From: Conus ventricosus
Taxonomy: Eukaryota; Mollusca; Gastropoda; Neogastropoda; Conidae
DNA: 64,000 bases
Assembly (NCBI GenBank): GCA_018398815.1
Contig: CM031595.1
Span: forward strand, 138,831,059 to 138,895,058
Direction: 5' to 3'
Position 1 is the stretch's first letter, and every line of letters starts with the position of its first letter. The notes beneath the pieces were generated by a model. It was given only the letters and a program-made list of their open reading frames with translations. It was not told the DNA's origin and made no database searches. Positions 43,101 to 55,550 of the stretch are shown here, piece after piece. Position numbers and translations under genes: made by a program.

Positions 43101-46100
43101 CTCCTGTGGACACTTCCTCTATGGACAGACAAGTATTAATCCCATCTACCCAACAAAGAGAGTGGAGTTTTGTGTGTATGACTGTCTTTTTATCCTGCCA
43201 TTAAGGCAGCCATACTCCATCTTCGGGAGAAGGTGCATGCTATGTGTAATGTGTCATCCATACCTGCATGCTATGCATAACGTGTCATCCATACCAACAG
43301 CCAAACTGGCCTTCTCTTCCGAAAGTTGGTGATGGGATTTTACGTGTGTGCAAGATGTTACGCGTGTGTTCACACACGGAACCTCGGTTTATAGTCTCAT
43401 TCGAAGGACTGTATGGGAAATGGAGTCAGAACTAATGTTAACTCTGAGGGAAAAATCCCCCTGTACCGAAATGGCCCCGGCGGAGATTCGAGCCCGCAAC
43501 CTTGGATTACGAGTCTGGCGCTCTACCAACTGAGCTATTCCGGCTCCCATTAGGAAAACAACAAGACTCTCTGGTGGGCACCTCATGGCAAACAACTGAG
43601 AGCTTTTGGAGAACTACTAGTGCAAAGACTGCTATAGGACAAGGGTGGTTAGCTTGAAGGGGATGTGACATTGAAGTATTGCCATTGAGAGGACACCAAG
43701 AGAGAATTGAAAGAAAGATAATCACACAAATAAATAAATGTGTGTGTGCGTGTGTACATGTAAAAACAACTGAACATTCAGACTGATGGTTCATACCATG
43801 TTCTTTAATCTACACACACACAGACACACACAAAATGTTTGCCACTGAATGATTCCACTCTTCCAAATTTTCCACAAGAGAACAATTATCCAGCCAAAGC
43901 CATTCCAAATTTTCACTGGAGAACAATTATCCAACCAAAGCCAGTGCAACTATTGACCTCCATTACTAGCACGTTGGAGACCTCCATGACTAAAGTGAAA
44001 GCAACACAGTTTAAGAACTAAAAAAAAACAAAAAAAGGTCACTTAAGCCAAATGGTGCTGTGAGCGACGTTCATATACCATGCAGGATTTTTATCCCCCT
44101 CTTTTAAAAGCGAAGGAGTTGGGGGGGATGCACTTTTTGTGAAGGCTATGCCTTGCTATATAAGACAGCCAATAAAAGAGAAACAGATGTCTGCATAGCC
44201 CACCTTCCTCTTGCGGGTGCTGAGCACCTGGAAGGGCAAGATCTGCTGCTTGTCACTGTCCCAGGCCACAGCCTCAGCGTCAATGACACAGGACTTCACC
44301 TCACTGCCCAGCGCTTTGGGCATGCGGCGGATGATGTCCGGGTACTTGGTCGTGTTGTCCTCAGAGTTACGACTGTAGATGTGAATCTTTCCATCCTCCA
44401 ACACATGAATCTGCCAAAACGTAACACAATGCCTTGGAGTTCATGAAAATATTATGGACAGTTTTAAGGTTTCATGAAAATACTAAGTTCTATTTCAAGG
44501 TTCACGAAAATACTATGTTCAATTTCAAAGTTCCTGAAAATCCTTTGTTCCATTTCAAGGATCATGACAATACTAGTTTAATCTCCACTGTATATGCTGT
44601 TACAAAATCAATGAACAAATTGTGTATTTTTCACACTGAATTGATAAGAAATATAACAACAGCATTTATATACATCAACAGAAAATATTTTTCAACCAAG
44701 CACACTAAAATCAAACCGTAGAATATGGAGAGAAGCGTATTTATTTTTGTTTTCTTTCTGTAAGGTGAAAAACAATCAACATTCATCCATTCACACATCT
44801 CTTCTCTATTGCAAATGTTAACTGTATTAGGTATTTCAAGTAAATATCGATCAATATTCATCCATTCATACTACTCGGTTCCGTTGCAAATGTTAACTGC
44901 ATCAGCTAACATCAAGAATCATAGCACATTACCACTAAAAGTAAGTTTATACTTAACGATCTTGTAATCTGAAAACCCCTATTTGGTTGTCAGCAAATTC
45001 TTTACCTGTGCTCTCTCTCCATCATACTTGTATTCACAGGTGAAGTCCATGTTTTCAAAGCGTCGCAACACTTCACTGACTCCCTTGGTTGGGTGAGCCA
45101 GCATGGGCTTCAGAGGAATACCTGTAGCACAACCACCACCACTGCAGGTATTTTCTGAACCAAACGAAACTTGCATGTCTGAAATCCTCACATACTTCAT
45201 CACAATCAACAGGTTAAGATTTCTAAAACAAACAAAAAAAGCAACAACAACAACCACAACCAAACAAAAAAGTCAGGAACTTGGGCACCACTGCAGGCTT
45301 TGCTAGACACCAGCCAAGTGAGTTGGCAATCTCCAAAGAACAGAAGAAAACACCAGGGGTCCTGAGGGTCACAGACAATGCACTGAGCAGGGTCAGGAGA
45401 CAGCACACTTGAAGCTTTTTCTCAATTTAAACAGTGTCCTTTCCCCAGTTTCAGGAACATCAATGGCCCACACCAAACTAAAGTTCAAATAAGAAGACAA
45501 CGTTGCCGAGATAACAATCTGATGAATGAAAGGAAATCTGAAATAAGTCAGGGAACAGTAAACAGTAAACAACGAACAAGTAGGGTAACTCTAGCTTCCA
45601 TGATAAGTTCACTTGTTTGTTTTTTGCTGTCCCATCTTCTATGCCACCTTAATGGCACTGCACCCACATAGCTCATTCTGACACCACCCAGTCCCCCACG
45701 CCCCCTCATCCACAGCCATGACCGACCCACCATACCCCTGGCACTGGCAAATAAAAGGAGCAGTTGTCAAAAAGCAACCCATGGGAGGAGACATTGCATA
45801 AGTGTTCTTTTTTTTTTCTTTCTTTCTGCATACGCAGGCTGATGCTCCTGCGGACACTCCCTGTATAGACAGGCAGTGGAGTTTTGTGTGTATGACTGTT
45901 TTTCATCCCGTCATTAAGGCAGCCATACTCCATCTTCGGGGAAGGTGCATGCTATGTGTAACACGTCATCCATACCAACGGCCAAACTGGTCTTCTCTTC
46001 CAAAAGTTGGTGATGGGATTTTACGCGTGTGCAAGATGTGTGTGCGTACACACACAGAACCTCGGTTTATATTCACATTCGAAGGACTGTATGGGGAATG

Positions 46101-49100
46101 GAGTCAGAACCAATGTTAACTCAGAGGAAAAAATCCCCCTGTACCGAAACGGCCCGGCAGAGATGCAAACCCACAACCCCAGGATCACCAGAGTCCGGTG
46201 CTCTACAACTGAGCTATTCCGGCCCCAGAATAAGTGTTAATTTGTGTGTGTTCATATCTCCGGTTGTTGTTGCTTTGTAGATGTGTCAGGTACAAGGTTA
46301 TAAGGGCAAGCTTGGAACACCCTTTTTTGGGGATGGCTCCTTGTCTGTTCTGTGTGCTCTGTATTGGCATTTCTGCAAAGCGATTCGATGTGGTACGCAG
46401 CATTTGTTTTGAGTTATGGGCGTTTATTTATTTCATCATGGGAACAAGAATTATTCTGCTTGTATGCTATTATCAGACGAGTCTTTTTTCATCCCTGCCA
46501 CCTCCATCTGTTCTTGACACCTTGATTTTATTGTTGTCCTCACTCGCAGTGTCCTCCTCAGTAAAATGCTAGTTTCACAAGCTACAGAAAAACTTGCATG
46601 GCACTAAAATCCATAAGTTTGAGTCTTGGTGACAGTGGCAATTATCCATAAATTGTTGGATCAAGACTACAAGAAGTTGCTTGGTTTGGCTTGCACATAC
46701 AGTTGTCAGAAAGATTTTCTTCAACTAAAGTCTGCAAGAAAGTGAGGTTTCCATTTCAGATTTTTGAAAGACGATAAAGTTTCCATTTCATCTTTTTTTA
46801 AAAATAAAAATTGATATCCTTGCTTTTTTTTTCATATACCAACTTCCACTCATGCAACTGCTTAAAGCACACCCACTTTCTATAAATTTGAGGCTCAAAA
46901 AGTCAAGAAAATTTGTTCTACAAAAATCATAAAATGAGCTCAACATAAACATTTTCTCAAAACCCGCATCAACCTAAAACACACACAATTTTCGAAATTC
47001 TAAAACTACACTAGCTAATTACGATCAACAGAAAGCAGGCCGACATATTTACCATCCAAGAGACGTACATCTATTTCTTTAAAAATAAACTAGAAAAAAG
47101 AACACTGAGAGAGATAACCCATCAGATCCATGTACTACTGTACATCTTGCCTACTTTGAATACAATCTGGAGTACAATGGAAGCATTCTACAAACACACT
47201 AGCCTTCTTCAATCAACAAAAAGATCTCACCAGGTGTCAGCTTGCAATGCTGAGGCAACTCTTGCAAACCATGCTCAAGCAGCGTACTGATGATGGAGTC
47301 GTAACTTGGCAGCTCACTGAAATGCAACCAAAAATTTGTCCTCTATCATTCAAAAGCGTTCTCAATCCTTCACATCACCTTACCTCTCTGAGCCTGAACC
47401 TTCAACAGCACTGAAGACCTATGTCACGGCCAGTGATCATGTCCCACTGTTCAGTCTGCTCCATTTAGGATATGCTGATTATTTAAGATTAAAATATCTT
47501 TAAGAATTCTCATTGATAAACTGTACATAAATTATCAGGGATGCAAGTAGAAAAGTTCCTGTAGATCAATCATGGCCATACTTGCAACCTGGACATTCTC
47601 AACACAACACGATCGAAATTCTGTTACCAGGCATGTCTTTTACATAGATGTAACTCATTCAAATATGTTAGCTTTTCAAACCACTTTAAACAACAACAAA
47701 AACTAGAGTCTTTCTATGTAATTAAGCTGCATTAAGTAACTCAACTGTCAACTATCAAAAAAATTTCTTTTAATGAAAAAAAAAACTCCATCATCTAATA
47801 TTCAATAATACATAAAATATGACAAAATGGCAGGTTAAATAAAACAATTATAGATCTACTAAAGGCAGAGTACGCAAAAAAAAAAAAAAAGAAAGTGTTC
47901 AGCGAAATAAGCAAATCACATTCTAAGATTCTTCATCTAGCAGCTCTGGTTGCTCTTTGTTTAGCACTGGTGTCAGCCATGGTGGTGGCCCCTGTGTTGA
48001 CAGTCCTAACACAAGCTTTTATGTGTACTGGATCATTTGCATGAGAAGTCAACTATTTTTTCCAACCAATTTCTGCTGGCACCATACTTCAACCTTCAAC
48101 CACGTAACACACACCAGCAATGTTGTCCTCTGGTTCGTGCTTCAGTCCATTATTGCCAAGTTCATCCAGCCATTCCCATTTCCAGCTAATTTGCACATGG
48201 TTTTTGCTGATGTTACAACATCATTTTTTTGACCAAGTTCTGCATCTCTTTCCTTTCCTTTGTTTTCCTTTCTGCTGTACACTACTGTCAGTATGGCCGA
48301 CCCTTAGCTTGACTTGAAATGACTTTTCAAACTTCTTGCAACTTTCTGACAAAAGAGCTTCTGGTATTCATGGCAGAATTATAAAAAAAAACTGCAACAA
48401 AAATTAACTGATGGATAAAAAAACATTACAGTTTCTTACCAGAGTGTTTATTTTGTTTTCTTCCAAAACAATTTTTCTGTTTCAGACTTCTTTAACTCTA
48501 TGAAATACAGTCCTGAAGTATTCATTTATTAATTTCTTTAAACAATCACTAGTTAAGTTTATAAATAACACTAATTTTGTCCCCCTTGAATTATCATTCT
48601 GCAGACACAGACTTCAGTCAAAGGTCAAAGCTGAGGAAAAAAAAACTGCTGTCTCGACAAACATTAACACAGAAAAGTGCAGACATGCATAGACAGACAT
48701 GGAAACACATGCACGCACGTGCGCGCACACACACACGCTATTTTTCCTCATGAAGATATCATCATCACTGCAGGTCAGACAACAGGTGTAAACAATGAAC
48801 ACAATGGAACAATCACACACACTACTGAACTGGAAAGAACGTGTAGAGAACTGACCAGTAGGTCGTCTTGATGATCATCACAGCTTCCTCCATTTTCTTC
48901 TTGGCTGCATCTGCTGCCAGTCCTTTGCTGGCATCCACCACGTCTGGAGGGAACTCTGCACAGAAGACACACTGGGATTATGGATGATATCCTAACAGAC
49001 TTTGGGGTTGGGTGCAATGGGAACTTTGACCTGAAAATTAGATATTAGATGTTATATCAGCAGGGCTTCTGCTGGGGTGAAAATCTTTCCGGTCCCAGGG

Positions 49101-52100
49101 ACCCCTTCATCAGATTTTTAAGGGTCCCAGGCTAACATTAAGGGGTCCCTACACCACAATAAAAACAACAAAATATATGTTAAAAAATTGCATCCCTGCA
49201 CGCGCACTGCAATTGTCACAGACACATCGTCACAATAAAAACAACAAAATAAACATCAAAAATTGTATCCGTTCTCGATCTTGCTCCTCTGCTACGCTTT
49301 TTCGCTTTTGCGACGATGATTTCGTTAACCACGCTTCGAGAGACATGTTGGAAACAAAGGCTTCGCGAAAATGCCTCTCTCCTGCCAGGAAAATGAAAAG
49401 CGTCATCGCGACATCACATGGCTCAAAGTAGGAAAATTCGGTCAACTGAAAACGATGCTGTGGCCTAGCGTTAAGCTTAGTCAGTCAGCCTCAGCAGACG
49501 ACAAAAGTGACCGACGTATGTTGTTAGGAGGCTGCCCTACTCGTTTTGTTACTGTTCAAACTTGAAAAGGGATGGGTTCGGTCCGAAGTGTAGCAGACCT
49601 ACGATGTTACGGCACCCAACTTACGATGTTGAAGGCAGTCTTTTCTCACTTTATGTCGGACTTCACCAAAATTTGAAGGGTCCCTGGGGACCCCTTACAC
49701 GGACACCCAGTGCGTCCCGTAGAGTTTTAATGCGTACTGTACGCAATTTTTTGCGTTTTCAGAAGCCCTGTATCAGTGTTTGCATCCTATTTTGACAAAC
49801 ATTTAAAAAGTTTTAAAGAAGAAATGAAGAAAACATCAATCTGTTTTCTTTTTTTGATTCACTGAAAACTGCAGAGGATGTATCTGTAATTCTTTAAATC
49901 ATTCAAAGCTGCATAGGATATATCATCTGTATTCTTTGATTTATTCAAAACTGCAGAGGATATACCTGTATTTCTTTAAATCATTCAAAACTGCAGAGGA
50001 TATATCATCTGTATTCTTTGATTTATTCAAACTACAGAGGATAATCACAAACACATGGGGGTGGGGGTGGGGGTGGAGTGGGAATAAAACAACAAAAATC
50101 TAGAGCCCACTCACACAAATGACATTACAATGGGGACAACCATGAACACTGGAGTGACCTACCTTGGCCAGGAGGAGTGAGGAAAGCTGCATGGCCCAGG
50201 GCTGTCAACACAGACTGTTCTGCCAGGCCGATGCGTAGCTTGCCACTTAGGGAACGGATCAAGTAGCGCGCCTCTGACTGGCGACAGGCCACAAACATTC
50301 CTTTGATCTTGTCGATCTTCTTCGACATCACCTGCACACCCACAGACAACACCATTCCTTCTACGCTCAGTTGTGCTCTGATTTCCAGGCTATTAACCAC
50401 ACAGTTATGTCAGATGCACCCGTCAATTTCTTTTTTCAAATCAGAAAAAAAAACCACAGGCAGCAACTGACTGATTAGCTACAAGAAAGCAGCTGTGAAA
50501 ACTGGTGTAGACAATGGCTGACCCACTGTTAATAAAGCCTGTGTGTTAGGTAACACCATCCTGAACCGACAAGCAGACAGGAAAGGGCAATGTAAGCAAT
50601 GATGGGGGAAAAGAATAAGCTATTCAGATCCTTTTTCAATGCTGTTCTCAGCAGCACTGAAAGACAAGTCTTTAGTGTCAGACAAGAAAGGTTACAAGAT
50701 CTCTTCACCGATGGCGGCCAAGTTGTCCATGGATTTCTGGTACTCCGTGCTTGTGCTCTCTGACTTCTGTGTCATCTGCCGTTGAAACTGGTTTTTTGTT
50801 TGTTTGTTTTTAAACCATTAATGATCATGGACTGCTGCAATTTTTCGCATTGGAAAAATTTGCTGCACTGAATCCATCACTGTCAGACCACTGACTTGAG
50901 CTGATCTAAGGGGCTGCCCATTTCATGAGCAAGACTGGCAGCCTTCAAATTGAAATCCATGTCTAAACTTTGCTTGCCTTCTTCTCCATTTCTGCGTGAT
51001 CATGCGGTGCTGACAAGTGACCAATCAAGCAATAATGAATAATATTCAGCTATCATTAATGATGCTCATTCTGCATGTCGCCCATGCATGAACCATTCTG
51101 TCTGTAAACAACGATCAAATCTGATTTCTGCAAACACTGGTTTTCAGTTTTCCAATCAATTGCAAATCAGGACATAACTATGGTGAGCTAAACATGGAAT
51201 GGGAAAAATCCATGGATAGGCTGCTTCCAATGTAGAAGCTGGAATGGTTAGAGCTTAGGAAGGAAATAGTGGCTTACGGCTCGAAAAGTACATACAACCT
51301 TTTTTTCACACAAGAGATAATATAATTGGTCCATATAAACATATGAATATGGAAATGATAGAAGTTATTAGATGTCACACATTTACACAGCTGCAGCTCA
51401 TTTCAGCTATCAAACATTCATAGTGTTATCAATCATTTCAGCATTTTCACATTTACAGCTGAACTGTTTTTTTGAGCAATCTGAAAACATGCCCGTCACT
51501 GCAGACATCTCATATTTTTACAATGTTGCTGGTCGTTCAGATCATTTCATACTTACATTCTTGTCCATTATTTTAGCAATGTCACATTTTTCAATATTAC
51601 CTGTAATTGGAGTAATTTCACGTTTTACAGTGTTGCAGGTTGTTTCAGTAATATCACAGCACTGCTCATAATATCAGCGATCTCAAAGCATTGCTCATCA
51701 TACCAGCATTTACAGTGTTACAAGTTGTTTCAGTGATATCACAGCACTGATCATAATAGTCATTTCAGCAGTCACACACTTCCAGAATTGCTAGTCATTT
51801 CAGCGGCCACATTCACAGAACTGTCAGTCATTTCAGCGGCCACACATTCACAGAACTGCCAGTCATTTCAGCAGTCACACGCTCACAGAACTGCCAGTCA
51901 TTTCAGCAGTCACACATTCACAGAACTGCCTGTCATTTCAGCAGTCACACACTCGCAGAACTGCCAGTCATTTCAGCAGTCACACACTCGCAGAACTGCC
52001 AGTCATTTCAGCAGTCACACACTCACAGAATTGGCAGTCATTTCAGCAGTCACACACTCACAGAATTGCCAGTCATTTCAGCAGTCACACACTCACAGAA

Positions 52101-55100
52101 TTGCCAGTCATTTCAGCTATCTCCTTCAGCCTGGAGAACACATTGGCCACTGTCAGCTTTGGCGGGGCGAACATCATCCTCTGGTTGCTGCGACTGCACT
52201 GTTCACAAACCAAAACCATACGGGTAAAAAATAACTTTCATCTTACATAAACTGATTTTAAACACATACACACACATATCAAAAGAAAGAAAAGGAAGGG
52301 CGACAATTTTTTCTCAAATGATATCTAAACAAATCCCCTCTTAAGGACAATATGGTCTGATTAGCAGAGGTTTTCTTAATGATCACACAATGAAAATAAA
52401 CAAACAAAAACTTAGATGAAAAAAAAAAAGGGTCATTTACATTATTTCAAACTCCAACTCTAGTCAGATTTATACGTGACTTCCTCTCTGTCTCTTTCTT
52501 TCTCTGTCTCTTTCTCAGAGAAATGTTCAGCTGCAAGGAAAGAACTTCATAAACACACTTCGCTATGCGGTCTCCCTTCTCCCTGTGTCATCCAGGCAAC
52601 ATTGGTCTCCTCAGATCTGATCCCCTCCAAAGAATCAATCCTCGTTTACACTGCTGTCCCCATTCACCGACGCCCTCAGGGACAGGCAGTCATCAGACAG
52701 AAATTGGAACAGTTACAGTCAGAGTGACTCCCCTGCGCCTCCAGGCACTCTATTCACCAAGATATCAAGATTATAATTCTGCGGAGGAAAGGGAGAGGCA
52801 GGGTGGGTGGAGGAGGAGGGGAGGTCTCATCTTCTGTGTCTCCTCCCCCCCTTTACTCCCCCCCCTAGTGGCATTACACCCCTGCTGCTCCATTCTGCTC
52901 CCTATCCACAACCACATCCAGGTCTGTCCTGTCACTCTCCCAGCGTCAGCAGTCCACTGCCATCAATACTGAGCCGTCAACAGGCAAGCCACCAGAGGAG
53001 TCACTGCACTGCTTCCGTGTCCTTCAGGTTGTGTTTACTGGTGTCTGTTCTGATCCAACATATGCACTGCATCACCAAAGTCCCTTTCTGATGACAATAA
53101 CTGCCAAGTTGTAGAGCGAGTGTCAGTGAGCAGTCCCCTTTGGAAGATGCCACGATATCCATCCAACAGGTGCTCATGAACTTGAAAATACCGACGATTC
53201 AGATTTCTCATACAAACTCACTGTAGGAATGGGCACAGTGAGAGAAAATGAAAACCAAGGTCACCATAACATCAGGGTTAAACGCCACTGGTTTGATTAC
53301 AAATCAAGAACTTTATGTGTGGATTTTCCTTCGCAAATTTTTTTTTTCGTTAAATATATTTGGTGCATTTTTGCAAAATACATTATACCAAATAAACTTA
53401 AATTGAATGGCTAAACAGGTCTGTATATCCCTTTGCTGTTTTGGGTTATTCTTGATCCAATTGCTGGTTCAGTGCACTTAGAACACTATGAAACCTGTGC
53501 AGCACAACCACGAAGAGCCTGAAAACTGTATTTGTCTCACATATTCCTTTTTTTTTTCCCCCCTGATGCGCCCAGGCAGGATTTTCTGCTGTGGCTTGGA
53601 AACACCATTTTGACTTATTAACCCATACTACAAGACAAGACAACTGTTGTACCTAATATGAGAGAAAACCGTTTTGTTCAAACAGTCCCTGTTATCTTTG
53701 CTTACCTCTGCTACTATACCCAGATCACCTTTCTCCTGAACATCAGCTTTCAACTTGTCCACAGTCCGACCTGTGTAAACAAAATACACCCCAGAAATCA
53801 TGTTCATTTACCATGCAAATAACATGCCTTTTAGACAAGTCTGTCAATGTTATACCAAAACACTTAAACATCCCCAAACCCTGCCAAAACAACTGACTGT
53901 AAAGCTTTTACTGGCATTTAAACTGATTTCTACAGTTCTTCAAATCATGCAAATGAGCGAAGATAAGTGTAGAAGAAAAGGTTGTTCTTTCGCAAAAATA
54001 CAAAGAATGTCATCTCACTCTCCATACATGTGCATCTGTCTGCATGCCCTGGAATAATGTACATAAATCATCAAAGGAAACTTTGACAACGATCCCTCTA
54101 TTCTAAAAACTTTTTTCTTTTTTTTTGAGACTGGCTGGAGACTGACCTGTGGCCTGGGCAATGGCCTTCATGAGCACAGTGTCTCCGATCCCCAGTTCCA
54201 CACCCTGGTAGGCAGGTGCCAGTTTGTTCAGACACAGGTAGACACAGTGAAGGAGGTCCTCGGGGACAGGGCGATCACAGAGCGCAGAAAGTTGCACAGG
54301 ATCTCTATCATCTGTAACCTGCAACATCCACAACCACCTTGCACACAACGCTTATGTCACAAGTCTAAGGCAATCTGGAAGAAAAGAAAGAGAGAGAGAA
54401 AGAGAGGGAGAGAAAGAAAGAGAGAATGTACGAAAGAGAGTGAGCGAATGAGAGAGAAAATTGTAGCAAAGAAAAAAAAATCTCCTTTACAATCATTCCT
54501 TATGGCTGGCTGGTGTGCGAGCTTGCGTGCACGTGGTTGTGTAGGTGGATTGGTGCATAACCGAGAGGATTTATCTTCTGCTTTACCCAAGACCTGATCA
54601 ATCTAACAAACATATATGCAATTCCTTTTCCATTGTAATCGTCTCTTTCAAAAGATATTTCTGATCAAATGTAACAAACATATTTGCAATTCCTTTTCAA
54701 TTGTAATCATGCCTTTTCTTTAAAAAATCTGATCATCCATTATCATTAACTCTTGCAAGTAATCAATCGATCAGTCAGAAATTAAGGTTTCCAGGGAAAC
54801 AATTTTCACCATTAAATAACACAGCACAGCTTTTATTATCACTGTACATAAAAAGACAACTTCCTACTGCTACTCTCTAATGAATATCACAAAAGAAAAA
54901 AAGTGATCGTAAACATATCAAGTTTAACGTAAAACAATACCTTGCAGAGGTTGCTTCGATGGCTTCAAACGTTTTTGACAGAGCAAGGTACGGAACTCTA
55001 GGAAGAAGAAAGAAATTCAGCTGAATTAGAATATGAGTTATCTGTTAAAAACTGTACATTACTAGGCCAATTATTATCATTTCCTCAAAACATCTCAACC

Positions 55101-55500
55101 AAACATACATTTGAAGAACAAACATACTCTTTTGAGCTTGTAACAAAAATCAAACTGACACATCCATCATGATTTTGAAATCAATACAGGATTCATCCAC
55201 CACAACACATACAATTCACACTTGTTCATGTGTAACTTAAGGTTAATATCAATGAAAACAAACATGAAAGGTGTTCTGCAATCTATGCAAGCACACATTT
55301 CCATCATGTCATAACATAATCTTTGTTCTGCATTAATGCAGCTGAAACTTAGCCCAATAACCAGGATAATCTCATCTTCAACAAAGGTAATGTAATACCT
55401 GCTTATAGTTATAATCAGGTAATACATTGTATTTCAGGCATCAACTATCACTGACTGAGAAAATACTGTCTTCTCAATTTACAAACACTGAGCACGCACA

Positions 55501-55550
<50 letters not shown>

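Noticed and set aside
43475..43548. Possible tRNA gene on the - strand
   Set aside because: The head is attached to a 400 bp SINE body with target duplications and has a second copy at 46160-46229.
51788..52234. 148-codon + strand open frame with repeated [15 protein letters not shown] peptide
   Set aside because: It is the antisense of the 35 bp minisatellite and the LIG1 exon at 52097-52198.
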